From the NCBI RefSeq assembly GCF_014334015.1, contig NZ_CP060488.1, positions 4,112,501 to 4,176,500 of the forward strand: a DNA stretch of 64,000 nucleotides, read 5' to 3'. Source of the stretch: Bacteroides sp. M10 (lineage in GTDB: Bacteria; Bacteroidota; Bacteroidia; Bacteroidales; Bacteroidaceae). Positions 44,836-53,502 of the stretch are shown piece by piece. How positions within the stretch are numbered: the first letter of the stretch is position 1; each line of letters opens with the position of its first letter. The notes under the pieces were generated by a model. The model did no database searches. It was not told where the DNA came from and saw nothing but the letters and a program-made list of their open reading frames with translations. The position numbers and the translations under genes are program-made.

Positions 44836-45345
44836 TTACTTTTCAACTGTTTTCCGATACTTTTTAACAGTAAGCAGCTCATTCAGGCGATTCCAGGAAA
44901 TTTGAAGAAAATCTCTTTTCCGTTCGTCCTTTTTCAAGAAGAAAGAACTGTGGTTCAGACGACGGCATTCCAGTCGGTATTCGTCCTCGCACCGATAGAG
45001 GATATGCAATCTGCTACGGGAACGGTCAAGAAAAATATGACAACTCTGCTCTGACACGCAAGAACCCGTGTGCCGGATGACCTCGCCACAAAGACCGTCA
45101 ATACCTTTATGGAAATTACAACCATTGGGATAAAGGTAATAAGACCAGAAAGGACTGTTACGGAAAAGACCAAGACCTAAGGGGAGAAGTAGATCCTGAG
45201 GAGAATGGATGCCAAGACTGGAAGCCGAAACTTTATAACGACGACCACCATCAAATATGAAAAGAACAGAATCAAAATGGTTAGACTCGGATAAGAGACT
45301 ACGCAGCTTTTCACTTTCACTAGAAAATACTAATACTGAACACAT
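44836..45345 (-). CDS. tnpB: IS66 TnpB-like protein with N-terminal extension
   Basis: A 169-residue accessory protein. Residues from about 65 match the IS66 Orf2 family (SYYLYPNGCNFHKGIDGLCG, CHIFLDRSRSRLHILYRCED, RLECRRLNHSSFFL). The first about 65 residues are an extension not seen in the usual form of about 115 residues, and their role is unknown. The protein is required for transposition in studied IS66 elements, though its biochemical role is unclear. Confidence 0.85.
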   Translation of the reverse strand: MCSVLVFSSESEKLRSLLSESNHFDSVLFIFDGGRRYKVSASSLGIHSPQDLLLPLGLGLFRNSPFWSYYLYPNGCNFHKGIDGLCGEVIRHTGSCVSEQSCHIFLDRSRSRLHILYRCEDEYRLECRRLNHSSFFLKKDERKRDFLQISWNRLNELLTVKKYRKTVEK

Positions 45346-45403
45346 AATGGATTAAGATGATTATGAAGGCACAAAGGTAGGAAAGAAAAGAAGGGAAAGA
45401 AAC

Positions 45404-45425
45404 ACGCACGAGCCCGAATGCTTAC
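45404..45425 (-). repeat. IS66 right terminal inverted repeat
   Basis: The inverted partner of 43056-43077 with one mismatch. It is followed directly by the 8-bp target copy. Confidence 0.92.
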
Positions 45426-45433
45426 TAGCCTAT
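45426..45433. repeat. Target site duplication, right copy
   Basis: TAGCCTAT, identical to 43048-43055. Removing the element and one copy restores a continuous intergenic sequence. Confidence 0.93.
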
Positions 45434-45450
45434 CGGTATCTTTAATTCGT

Positions 45451-45526
45451 CACGGCCGTGGTGAGATCTTCCCACGGCTGTGGTAGGAACTCTTCACGGC
45501 TGTGACGAATTCTTCCCACGGGCGTG
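45451..45526. repeat. Four 10-bp palindromes at exact 22-bp spacing
   Basis: CACGGCCGTG (45451), CACGGCTGTG (45473), CACGGCTGTG (45495) and CACGGGCGTG (45517) begin exactly 22 bases apart. Several extend outward as CCCACGG...GTGGG, and the interspersed DNA includes TTCTTCC-like pieces. The outer flanks AATTCGTCACGG and CTGTGACGAATT are also near inverted copies. No coding or known element explains it. Confidence 0.85.
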
Positions 45527-45675
45527 GGAAGCTAACAATGTCGGTAGTATGATCGAACTTTAGTATAGGTAAAACATAACTTTGCTGGCTGTGTAACATA
45601 AAGATAACGGATGGTTGGGTACTGTTCTATATAGGACTAAGAAAAAAATGTCAATCAAAATCAGGGCAGAGACAT

Positions 45676-45776
45676 GGTGATAGGTGATAGATCGGGTGAT
45701 AGGTTGCTTTTTAACCTATCACCGCTTGAAAGTACGATGAATAAATGGTTTGAATGATGTCGGTGATAGGTGATAG
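45676..45776. repeat. GGTGATAGGTGATAG repeats and hairpin
   Basis: The 15-mer occurs exactly at 45676-45690 and 45762-45776. Between them GGTGATAGGTT (45695-45705) pairs with AACCTATCACC (45713-45723) around a T-rich loop. It is probably a small repeat family; its role is unknown. Confidence 0.75.
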
Positions 45777-45868
45777 AGGAAAGTGCAATTTTGAACATGA
45801 AGAGTGTAGTTGATTACAAAGCTGTTTTTATTTATTTCGCAATTAGTTGGGAAGTAGAATAAAATTCG

Positions 45869-45876
45869 TAGCTTTG
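45869..45876 (+). promoter_or_regulatory. -7 box for the DUF4375 gene
   Basis: TAGCTTTG matches TAnnTTTG. It lies inside the longer open frame that begins at 45847, so the ATG at 45901 is the start. Confidence 0.6.
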
Positions 45877-45900
45877 TTGCGTAAATTATTGAATGAAGAT

Positions 45901-46401
45901 ATGATAGAAGTTTTAGAGCCAGCTTTACAGAAGGCTGCGGGTGAAGGAATGGATGAATTTATCCAAGTATTTACTGATAAATATAAGGAAGTGATTGGTG
46001 GTGAATTGACTGCTGATACAATGCCTTTGCTCACTGGTGAGCAACATTCTTTGCTGGCATATCAGATTTTTCGTGATGAAATAATGGTTGGTGGATTTTG
46101 CCAATTAATTCAGAACGGTTATGGTGGATATATCTTTGATAATCCGTTTGCGAAAGTGATGCGTTTATGGGGGGCAGAAGAATTCTCTAAATTAGTTTAT
46201 AAGGCTAAGAAAATCTTTGATGCCAATCGGAAAGACTTGGAAAAGGAACGGACGGATGATGAATTTATGGCTATGTATGAGCAATATGAAGCTTTCGATG
46301 AGCTGGAAGAGACTTATTTGGAAATGGAAGAACAAGTTACAGCATTGATTGCGAGTTATGTAGACGATCACTTAGAGCTTTTTGCAAAAATAATAAAGTA
46401 A
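45901..46401 (+). CDS. DUF4375 (DMP19-like) protein
   Basis: A 166-residue acidic helical protein. It fits the DMP19/DUF4375 family, with the central block FRDEIMVGGFCQLIQNGYGG followed by YIFDNPFAKVMRLWGAEEFS. DMP19-like proteins have been proposed as DNA mimics or toxin inhibitors, but no function is established for this group. The start at the ATG at 45901 is set by the promoter at 45869. It is a single gene next to the IS66 element. Confidence 0.75.
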   Translation: MIEVLEPALQKAAGEGMDEFIQVFTDKYKEVIGGELTADTMPLLTGEQHSLLAYQIFRDEIMVGGFCQLIQNGYGGYIFDNPFAKVMRLWGAEEFSKLVYKAKKIFDANRKDLEKERTDDEFMAMYEQYEAFDELEETYLEMEEQVTALIASYVDDHLELFAKIIK

Positions 46402-46454
46402 TGGATGCAGTATTTTTTAAGTCCTTGCATTTATTAATTATGAATTAGAATTTA

Positions 46455-46462
46455 TATCTTTG
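46455..46462 (+). promoter_or_regulatory. -7 box for the NigD-like lipoprotein gene
   Basis: TATCTTTG matches TAnnTTTG. It overlaps the TTG at 46460 where the open frame begins, so translation starts at 46478 or 46484. Confidence 0.55.
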
Positions 46463-46477
46463 CAAAATCTAAAAAAT

Positions 46478-47245
46478 ATGTTTATGAAACAGATGAAATT
46501 TTTCTTGGTGGCTTTGATGGCTGTGGTTATGGGGATGTCGGTTACTTCATGTATGAATGGAGACGATAACCACAATGTAACGATGACTGTTCCTGTTAAG
46601 TATAATTTTGGATCATTTCTGATGGGAGATGCAACTACGAAGTTGGTTCCAACTACAGAATTAGGTTTATTGGATGGGACTATGTATATAATTTCATGCC
46701 AATATGACCAATCACAGGTATCAGCGAATAGTAATAGTATACCAGTAACGCTGTTATCTACTCCACTTTGTATTGATCCTAAAGATGGTGAAAGTTTGAG
46801 GCCAACAAAGACGGAGCCTAATAAACCTCTTTATACATTGGATAAACAACAGTCAAGTTTGGTTTATTATGATAAAAATACGATTGTTTTGACAATGCCA
46901 TATTGGGTGAAGGTTACAAACTCTAGTGTTGAAGAATCAGAATTAAAGAAACATTCATTTTGTCTTTACTATAAGCCTGACGAAATAGAAAGTAATGCTA
47001 CTAAGTTGAATTTATATATTAGTCACCGCGTTGAGGATGGAGAGGAAAGTGTAACTCGTTCCAACTTCACATATGCTTATAGAGCTTATTCTATTATGAC
47101 TGCTCTTGATGCATTTAAAACAGCAACAAGTGGTAAATTGCCACAGTATTTGGTGCTAAAAGCTGAAACTAATAATTCTAAAGATGAATTGAAAGACGAG
47201 AATGGAGAAACTTCAGTTGAATATCAATACGCGTTTACAGAATAA
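46478..47245 (+). CDS. Putative NigD-like lipoprotein
   Basis: A 255-residue lipoprotein with signal MKQMKFFLVALMAVVMG and lipobox SVTSC, followed by MNGDDNH, a pattern common to surface-exposed Bacteroides lipoproteins. The rest is beta-rich without a catalytic motif. I judge it NigD-like from the start of the sequence and its composition, with low certainty. The start is at 46478, or 46484 for the second ATG. Confidence 0.6.
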   Translation: MFMKQMKFFLVALMAVVMGMSVTSCMNGDDNHNVTMTVPVKYNFGSFLMGDATTKLVPTTELGLLDGTMYIISCQYDQSQVSANSNSIPVTLLSTPLCIDPKDGESLRPTKTEPNKPLYTLDKQQSSLVYYDKNTIVLTMPYWVKVTNSSVEESELKKHSFCLYYKPDEIESNATKLNLYISHRVEDGEESVTRSNFTYAYRAYSIMTALDAFKTATSGKLPQYLVLKAETNNSKDELKDENGETSVEYQYAFTE

Positions 47246-47247
47246 CA

Positions 47248-47823
47248 TTGAACTACAAAGAACTATTTAACATAGCAATGAAATTGATTTCCTCTCCGGC
47301 GAAGGCCTGGGAGGAAATTTCTATGGAAGAGGATAGGCGAAAAGTATATATGACTTTTGTCTATCCTATGATTGGTTTATGCGGTCTGTCCGTGTTCGTC
47401 GGTTCATTATTGACGAATGGATGGGGAGGTCCGCAAAGTTTCCAGATAGCTATGACCAACTGTTGTGCCGTAGCTGTAGCCCTGTTCGGTGGTTATTTTC
47501 TGGCAGCTTATGCCATGAATGAAATGGGAACAAGAATGTTTGGCATGCATAGCAATATGCCATTGACACAACAGTTTGCAGGATATGCATTAGTTGTGCC
47601 TTTCCTGCTTCAGATAGTAACCGGACTATTACCTGATTTTAGAATTATTGCCTGGTTGCTGCAGTTCTACATCGTCTATGTGGTATGGGAGGGAGTTCCT
47701 GTATTGATGGGAGTAGAAGAAAAACAACGATTAAAATACACCCTTTTGTCGTCTGTATTGTTAATACTATGTCCGACGGTGATACAGATTGTATTTAATA
47801 GACTGACGGCTATACTTAATTAA
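47248..47823 (+). CDS. Yip1-family membrane protein
   Basis: A 191-residue protein with five hydrophobic segments. The N-terminal FNIAMKLISSPAKAWEEIS is typical of Yip1-domain proteins, whose bacterial role is unknown. The start is a TTG at 47248, 3 bases after the previous stop; an ATG at 47278 would delete the conserved start, so TTG is preferred. The smpB gene follows 9 bases later, so the genes are likely co-transcribed. Confidence 0.75.
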   Translation: MNYKELFNIAMKLISSPAKAWEEISMEEDRRKVYMTFVYPMIGLCGLSVFVGSLLTNGWGGPQSFQIAMTNCCAVAVALFGGYFLAAYAMNEMGTRMFGMHSNMPLTQQFAGYALVVPFLLQIVTGLLPDFRIIAWLLQFYIVYVVWEGVPVLMGVEEKQRLKYTLLSSVLLILCPTVIQIVFNRLTAILN

Positions 47824-47832
47824 TGAGTGAAG

Positions 47833-48285
47833 ATGAAACAACCTTCTGTAAATATAAAGAATAAACGGGCCACGTTTGATTACGAGCTGATAGATACCTA
47901 CACAGCAGGTATTGTGTTGACCGGTACGGAAATAAAATCCATTCGTTTGGGAAAAGCCAGTCTGGTAGATACGTTTTGTTATTTTACGAAAGGCGAATTG
48001 TGGGTGAAGAATATGCACATCGCCGAATATTTCTATGGATCGTACAATAATCATACGGCACGTAGAGAGAGGAAGTTGTTGCTTAGTAAAAAAGAATTGG
48101 AAAAACTTCAGCGGGAGATGAAAAATCCCGGCTTTACGATTGTCCCTGTACGCTTGTTTATCAATGAGAAAGGTTTGGCGAAACTGGTCATAGCTTTGGC
48201 GAAAGGTAAGAAAGAGTATGATAAACGGGAATCTATTAAGGAGAAAGACGACCGTAGAGATATGGCAAGAATGTTCAAGCGGTAA
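47833..48285 (+). CDS. smpB: SsrA-binding protein SmpB
   Basis: A 150-residue protein that binds tmRNA and delivers it to stalled ribosomes. Typical segments are [40 protein letters not shown] and [20 protein letters not shown], with a basic tail. The length is normal. The ATG at 47833 is chosen over a GTG at 47827. The gene is in tight series with the Yip1 gene. The tmRNA gene is not in the window. Confidence 0.95.
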   Translation: MKQPSVNIKNKRATFDYELIDTYTAGIVLTGTEIKSIRLGKASLVDTFCYFTKGELWVKNMHIAEYFYGSYNNHTARRERKLLLSKKELEKLQREMKNPGFTIVPVRLFINEKGLAKLVIALAKGKKEYDKRESIKEKDDRRDMARMFKR

Positions 48286-48371
48286 ATAAAACGCTATAAG
48301 ATAAAACGCCGGACTACGAGAAGTCTGGCAATGTTGGCAGAGTGGTAATTAGGTATTAATGTGATAGGGTA

Positions 48372-51119
48372 ATGAAAAAGACAATTTCTCAGATCGTATC
48401 CGAGCGCATCCTTATTCTGGATGGAGCAATGGGTACAATGATTCAACAATATAATCTCAAAGAAGAAGATTTTCGTGGTGAACGCTTTGCGCATATTCCC
48501 GGACAGCTGAAAGGGAATAATGACTTGTTGTGTCTGACACGTCCCGACGTGATTCAGGATATTCATCGTAAATACCTGGAAGCGGGTGCGGATATCATCG
48601 AGACCAATACATTTAGTTCAACCACAGTTTCTATGGCCGATTACCACGTAGAAGAATACGTGCGTGAGATGAATCTTGCAGCCGTAAAACTGGCTCGTGA
48701 CCTTGCTGACGAGTATACAGCCAAGAATCCCGATAAACCACGTTTTGTGGCCGGCTCCGTAGGACCTACCAATAAAACCTGTTCTATGAGCCCGGACGTG
48801 AACAACCCGGCTTATCGTGCTTTGAGTTACGACGAACTGGCTGCATCCTATCAGCAACAAATGGAAGCAATGCTCGAAGGTGGGGTTGACGCCATTCTGA
48901 TTGAAACAATCTTTGATACCCTAAATGCCAAAGCTGCAATTTTTGCAGCCGAACAAGCCATGAAAATGACAGGCGTAGAAGTGCCGATCATGTTATCTGT
49001 AACAGTGTCTGATATTGGTGGACGAACATTGTCCGGACAAACATTGGATGCATTTCTGGCTTCTGTGCAACATGCCAATATCTTTTCAGTCGGTTTGAAT
49101 TGCTCATTCGGTGCCCGTCAGTTGAAGCCGTTCCTGGAACAGCTGGCATCCCGTGCACCTTATTATATTAGTGCCTATCCGAATGCCGGGTTACCGAATA
49201 GTCTGGGTAAGTATGACCAGACACCTGCGGATATGGCTCATGAAGTGAAAGAATATGTTGAAGAAGGATTAATCAATATTATTGGTGGCTGTTGTGGTAC
49301 GACAGATGCCTATATTGCTGAATATCCCGCCCTTGTAGAAGGAGCTAAACCGCACGTTCCTGCCTCTGCGCCGGATTGTATGTGGCTCTCCGGACTTGAA
49401 CTGTTGGAAGTGAAGCCGGAAATAAACTTTGTGAATGTCGGCGAACGTTGCAACGTAGCCGGTTCGCGCAAGTTCCTTCGTCTCATCAATGAAAAGAAAT
49501 ACGATGAAGCTCTCTCTATCGCCCGTCAACAAGTGGAGGACGGTGCTTTAGTGATTGACGTCAATATGGACGATGGATTGTTGGATGCAAAGATAGAGAT
49601 GACTACTTTCCTGAATCTTATCATGTCCGAACCCGAAATAGCCCGCGTTCCGATTATGATTGATTCTTCCAAATGGGAAGTTATTGAAGCCGGACTGAAG
49701 TGTCTTCAGGGCAAATCAATCGTCAATTCTATTTCTTTGAAAGAGGGAGAGGAAGTTTTCCTTGAACATGCCCGAATCATCCGGCAATATGGAGCCGCTG
49801 CTGTGGTCATGGCGTTCGACGAGAAAGGACAGGCAGATACAGCCGCCCGTAAAATCGAAGTTTGTCAACGGGCTTACCGTCTTTTGGTTGACAAAATCGG
49901 CTTTAATCCTCACGATATTATTTTTGACCCCAATGTGCTTGCCGTAGCTACGGGGATTGAAGAACATAATAACTATGCTGTAGATTTTATTGAAGCTACC
50001 GCTTGGATAAAGAAAAATCTCCCCGGTGCACACATCAGCGGAGGAGTCAGCAACCTTTCTTTCTCTTTCCGTGGCAACAATTATATCCGTGAAGCCATGC
50101 ATGCGGTATTCCTTTATCATGCCATCCAGCAAGGAATGGATATGGGGATTGTGAATCCGGGAACTTCCGTATTGTACACTGATATTCCGGCTGATGTCTT
50201 GGAAAAGATAGAAGATGTTGTCTTAAACCGTCGTCCGGATGCGGCGGAACGGCTTATTGAATTAGCGGAATCTCTGAAAGCAAACATGAGCGAAACTGCC
50301 GGACAACCGGCTGTCAAGCAAGATGCCTGGAGAGAAGGAACTGTTCAGGAACGTTTGAAGTATGCCTTGATGAAAGGAATTGGAGATTTTCTGGAACAGG
50401 ACTTGGCAGAGGCATTGCCTCTTTATGATAAAGCTGTCGATGTAATTGAAGGGCCGTTGATGGATGGAATGAACCATGTTGGTGAACTGTTTGGTGCCGG
50501 TAAGATGTTTCTTCCCCAGGTTGTGAAGACTGCCCGCACCATGAAGAAAGCCGTAGCTATCTTGCAACCGATCATTGAATCGGAAAAAGTGGAAGGAAGT
50601 GCTTCGGCAGGTAAAGTGCTACTGGCAACTGTAAAGGGGGATGTGCACGACATCGGAAAAAACATTGTAGCTGTAGTGATGGCCTGCAATGGTTATGATA
50701 TTGTAGATTTAGGAGTAATGGTTCCTGCAGAAACCATCGTTCAGCGTGCTATTGAAGAAAAGGTAGATATGATCGGATTGAGTGGACTGATTACTCCATC
50801 TCTGGAAGAAATGGCTCACGTAGCTGTTGAACTTGAAAAAGCAGGTTTGGATATTCCTCTTTTGATTGGTGGAGCTACTACATCGAAGATGCATACGGCA
50901 TTAAAGATTGCTCCTGTTTATCATGCTCCGGTAGTACACCTGAAAGATGCTTCCCAAAATGCAGGCGTTGCTTCCAAATTGCTCAACCCGCAGGCAAAAG
51001 CCGAGCTGGTGAACGAATTGGAGGCAGAATATCAAGCACTCCGTGAAAAGAGTGGTCTGATGAAGCGTGAAACTGTTTCGTTGGAAGAAGCACAGAAAAA
51101 TAAGTTGAACCTGTTTTAA
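48372..51119 (+). CDS. metH: Cobalamin-dependent methionine synthase, short form
   Basis: A 915-residue enzyme that moves a methyl group from 5-methyltetrahydrofolate to homocysteine. The homocysteine domain (about 1-320) has zinc ligands in [10 protein letters not shown] and the [10 protein letters not shown] pair. The pterin domain is about 345-610, the B12 cap about 640-735, and the B12-binding domain holds [12 protein letters not shown], with the cobalt ligand His at residue 759. E. coli MetH is about 1227 residues, and its final about 330-residue AdoMet-binding reactivation domain is absent here: the protein stops soon after the B12 domain. No cobalamin riboswitch fits in the short leader. 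Confidence 0.94.
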   Translation: MKKTISQIVSERILILDGAMGTMIQQYNLKEEDFRGERFAHIPGQLKGNNDLLCLTRPDVIQDIHRKYLEAGADIIETNTFSSTTVSMADYHVEEYVREMNLAAVKLARDLADEYTAKNPDKPRFVAGSVGPTNKTCSMSPDVNNPAYRALSYDELAASYQQQMEAMLEGGVDAILIETIFDTLNAKAAIFAAEQAMKMTGVEVPIMLSVTVSDIGGRTLSGQTLDAFLASVQHANIFSVGLNCSFGARQLKPFLEQLASRAPYYISAYPNAGLPNSLGKYDQTPADMAHEVKEYVEEGLINIIGGCCGTTDAYIAEYPALVEGAKPHVPASAPDCMWLSGLELLEVKPEINFVNVGERCNVAGSRKFLRLINEKKYDEALSIARQQVEDGALVIDVNMDDGLLDAKIEMTTFLNLIMSEPEIARVPIMIDSSKWEVIEAGLKCLQGKSIVNSISLKEGEEVFLEHARIIRQYGAAAVVMAFDEKGQADTAARKIEVCQRAYRLLVDKIGFNPHDIIFDPNVLAVATGIEEHNNYAVDFIEATAWIKKNLPGAHISGGVSNLSFSFRGNNYIREAMHAVFLYHAIQQGMDMGIVNPGTSVLYTDIPADVLEKIEDVVLNRRPDAAERLIELAESLKANMSETAGQPAVKQDAWREGTVQERLKYALMKGIGDFLEQDLAEALPLYDKAVDVIEGPLMDGMNHVGELFGAGKMFLPQVVKTARTMKKAVAILQPIIESEKVEGSASAGKVLLATVKGDVHDIGKNIVAVVMACNGYDIVDLGVMVPAETIVQRAIEEKVDMIGLSGLITPSLEEMAHVAVELEKAGLDIPLLIGGATTSKMHTALKIAPVYHAPVVHLKDASQNAGVASKLLNPQAKAELVNELEAEYQALREKSGLMKRETVSLEEAQKNKLNLF

Positions 51120-51130
51120 ACATTGTCACA

Positions 51131-51730
51131 ATGAAAAAGATTTTCTCTTTCTTATGTCTGATTGTAGCAGTCACTGCTATGACCTCCTGTTCTTCTGCAA
51201 AAGAAGAAAAAGGAACATCCGGAACCGGAAATGCTGTGTTGGATAATATTTTCGAGCGCAAAAGTGTGCGTGCTTATCTGAATAAAGGAGTAGAGAAAGA
51301 GAAAATCGACTTGATGCTTCGTGCCGGAATGGCTGCTCCTACGGGTAGGGATATCCGTCCATGGGAATTTGTGGTAGTATCTGATCGTGCCAAACTGGAT
51401 TCAATGGCAGCAGCACTTCCTTATGCTAAAATGCTGACGCAGGCTCGTAATGCCATCATTGTCTGTGGAGATTCTGTACGCTCTTCATATTGGTATTTAG
51501 ATTGTTCCGCAGCGGCACAGAATATTTTGCTGGCTGCTGAAAGTCTGGGATTGGGTGCTGTATGGACAGCGGCCTATCCTTACGAAGACCGTATGCAAGT
51601 AGTGCGTAAATATACTAACCTGCCCGATAATATTCTTCCGCTTTGTGTCATTCCTTTTGGCTATCCGGCAACAAAAGAGAACCCGAAACAGAAATTTGAC
51701 GAGAAAAAGATACATTATAATCAGTATTAG
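51131..51730 (+). CDS. Exported nitroreductase-family lipoprotein
   Basis: A 199-residue protein with a lipoprotein signal (AMTSC) followed by a nitroreductase fold: ERKSVRAYLNKGVEKEKIDL, GMAAPTGRDIRPWEFVVVSD, SAAAQNILLAAESLGLGAVW and LCVIPFGYP. These FMN enzymes normally work in the cytoplasm, so a lipid-anchored form is unusual. It lies 11 bases downstream of metH and may be co-transcribed with it. Confidence 0.85.
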   Translation: MKKIFSFLCLIVAVTAMTSCSSAKEEKGTSGTGNAVLDNIFERKSVRAYLNKGVEKEKIDLMLRAGMAAPTGRDIRPWEFVVVSDRAKLDSMAAALPYAKMLTQARNAIIVCGDSVRSSYWYLDCSAAAQNILLAAESLGLGAVWTAAYPYEDRMQVVRKYTNLPDNILPLCVIPFGYPATKENPKQKFDEKKIHYNQY

Positions 51731-51763
51731 TAATCAAAAGTTTTGTCTTTTCAATAATTTCCT

Positions 51764-51771
51764 TACATTTG
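51764..51771 (+). promoter_or_regulatory. -7 box for the symporter operon
   Basis: TACATTTG matches TAnnTTTG, with a TTTG at 51742-51745. It lies 30 bases before the ATG at 51802. Confidence 0.6.
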
Positions 51772-51801
51772 TGTCCGAATTGATTAAAATCTGATACGCA
51801 A

Positions 51802-51927
51802 ATGTTTGGAATAGACGACCCTTTTATTATTCTACCTTACCTACTTTCGGTGGTATGTGTGATTTTTGCTGCCTGGTTTGGGCTGAAATATTGGAATAAG
51901 GACGACGAAAAAGACGAAACCCGATGA
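51802..51927 (+). CDS. 41-residue symporter small accessory protein
   Basis: A tiny membrane protein, MFGIDDPFIILPYLLSVVCV in its first 20 residues, then a second half with WFGLKYWNKDDEKDETR. It has one hydrophobic helix and a charged tail. Its TGA stop overlaps the symporter ATG (ATGA), so the two are translationally coupled. It fits the small accessory proteins encoded just upstream of sodium:solute symporters. It is below the usual gene-length cutoffs. Confidence 0.82.
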   Translation: MFGIDDPFIILPYLLSVVCVIFAAWFGLKYWNKDDEKDETR

Positions 51928-53471
51928 ATACATTTACTCTTGGACTAATTGTGGTAGCTTATCTGCTGTCACTAGCCTACCTCGGCTTTTTGGGATATAA
52001 GAAAACTACGAATACCAGTGACTATTTGGTAGGCGGACGTCAGATGAATCCTATCGTAATGGCACTTTCTTATGGTGCTACGTTTATTTCCGCATCTGCT
52101 ATTGTAGGTTTTGGAGGAGTAGCGGCTGCTTTTGGAATGGGTATTCAGTGGCTCTGTTTCCTCAATATGTTTGTAGGGGTGGTGATAGCTTTTATCTTTT
52201 TCGGTTTGCGTACCCGGCGTATGGGGGCGAAGTTGAATGTGAGTACTTTCCCACAATTATTAGGCCGTCATTTCCGCTCCCGTAATATACAGGTATTTAT
52301 TGCTGCTGTTATTTTCATCGGAATGCCGCTTTATGCAGCGGTTGTAATGAAAGGAGGAGCCGTATTCATCGAACAGATTTTCCAGATTGATTTCAATATC
52401 TCTTTGTTGATATTTACATTGGTCATTGCTGCTTATGTCATAGCAGGAGGAATGAAAGGAGTGATGTATACAGATGCGTTACAGGCAGTTATTATGTTTG
52501 GCTGTATGTTGTTTTTATTGTTTTCTCTGTATCAGGTGCTCGGTATGGGGTTTACGGAAGCTAATAAAGAATTGACAGCTATTGCTCCGTTAGTTCCTGA
52601 AAAATTTAAGGCATTGGGGCATCAGGGATGGACAGCAATGCCTGCAACAGGCTCCCCGCAATGGTATTCACTTGTTACTTCTCTCATTTTAGGGGTAGGA
52701 ATCGGTTGTCTTGCACAACCCCAGCTGGTGGTTCGCTTTATGACCGTGGAGAGTAGTAAGCAGTTGAACCGCGGTGTATTCATCGGTTGTTTCTTTCTGA
52801 TTATAACAGTAGGAGCTATCTATCATGCCGGAGCCTTGAGTAATCTTTTCTTCCTGAAGACAGAAGGAGCGGTTGCTACCGAAGTTGTGCAGGATATTGA
52901 TAAGATAATTCCATATTTTATTAATAAAGCGATGCCCGACTGGTTTGCCGCGCTTTTTATGTTGTGCATCCTTTCAGCCAGTATGTCTACGTTAAGTTCA
53001 CAGTTCCATACGATGGGTGCTTCGGTAGGCTCTGATATTTACGGAACTTATAAACCCCGTTCACGGAATAAACTAACCAATGTGATCCGTCTGGGTGTAT
53101 TGTTCTCTATCCTGGTCAGCTATATTATTTGTTATATGTTGCCTCATGATATTATAGCCCGCGGAACTTCCATCTTTATGGGAATTTGTGCAGCCGCTTT
53201 TCTTCCGGCTTATTTCTGTGCTTTATATTGGAAGAAAGCTACTAAACAAGGCGTCATGGCAAGTCTTTGGGTGGGAACAATCGGCAGTCTGTTTGCTCTT
53301 GTATTTCTTCATCAGAAAGAATCTGCGGCATTGGGTATCTGTAAAGCGTTATTCGGGCGGGATGTGTTGATTACCACTTATCCTTTCCCTGTGATTGACC
53401 CGATATTATTTGCCTTACCATTATCTGTATTGGCTATTGTCGTAATCAGTCTGATGACCTATAAGAAATAA
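51924..53471 (+). CDS. Sodium:solute symporter (SSS family)
   Basis: A 515-residue inner-membrane transporter with about 13 membrane segments. The family signatures are SYGATFISASAIVGFGGVAA, AGGMKGVMYTDALQAVIMFG and FMLCILSASMSTLSSQFHTM. It couples sodium entry to solute uptake; the solute is unknown. It overlaps the accessory gene by 4 bases. The -7 box at 51764 serves both. A bidirectional terminator lies just after it. Confidence 0.93.
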   Translation: MNTFTLGLIVVAYLLSLAYLGFLGYKKTTNTSDYLVGGRQMNPIVMALSYGATFISASAIVGFGGVAAAFGMGIQWLCFLNMFVGVVIAFIFFGLRTRRMGAKLNVSTFPQLLGRHFRSRNIQVFIAAVIFIGMPLYAAVVMKGGAVFIEQIFQIDFNISLLIFTLVIAAYVIAGGMKGVMYTDALQAVIMFGCMLFLLFSLYQVLGMGFTEANKELTAIAPLVPEKFKALGHQGWTAMPATGSPQWYSLVTSLILGVGIGCLAQPQLVVRFMTVESSKQLNRGVFIGCFFLIITVGAIYHAGALSNLFFLKTEGAVATEVVQDIDKIIPYFINKAMPDWFAALFMLCILSASMSTLSSQFHTMGASVGSDIYGTYKPRSRNKLTNVIRLGVLFSILVSYIICYMLPHDIIARGTSIFMGICAAAFLPAYFCALYWKKATKQGVMASLWVGTIGSLFALVFLHQKESAALGICKALFGRDVLITTYPFPVIDPILFALPLSVLAIVVISLMTYKK

Positions 53472-53499
53472 GTATTAGGTATTATTACACCTAATACTT
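53470..53499. terminator. Bidirectional terminator, symporter / MltF
   Basis: AAGTATTAGGT pairs with ACCTAATACTT around 8 bases. It lies between convergent genes. Confidence 0.75.
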
Positions 53500-53502
53500 T
53501 AC

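Larger units (their letters stand above)
43056..45425 (-). mobile_element. Complete IS66-family insertion sequence
   Basis: A 2370-bp element bounded by inverted repeats GTAAGCATTCGGTCTCGTGC (left) and its partner starting GTAAGCATTCGGGCTCGTGC on the other strand, one mismatch apart. It is flanked by a perfect 8-bp duplication, TAGCCTAT. It encodes a TnpC transposase and a TnpB-like protein on the minus strand. There is no room for a TnpA gene (80 bases between tnpB and the end), so it is a two-gene member. Intact ends and target duplication indicate a fairly recent insertion. Confidence 0.95.
45426..45900. other. Repeat-rich intergenic region beside IS66
   Basis: No gene is visible. It contains the 22-bp-spaced palindrome array (45451-45526), two copies of the 15-mer GGTGATAGGTGATAG (45676-45690 and 45762-45776), a hairpin of the same sequence (45695-45723), and the promoter of the next gene at 45869-45876. 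Confidence 0.7.

Noticed and set aside
45451..45526. CRISPR array
   Set aside because: The repeats are 10 bp with 12-bp gaps of similar content; CRISPR repeats and spacers are longer and no cas gene is present.
48308..48329. Cobalamin riboswitch before metH
   Set aside because: The gap of 86 bases is too short and has only a small hairpin that could end smpB.
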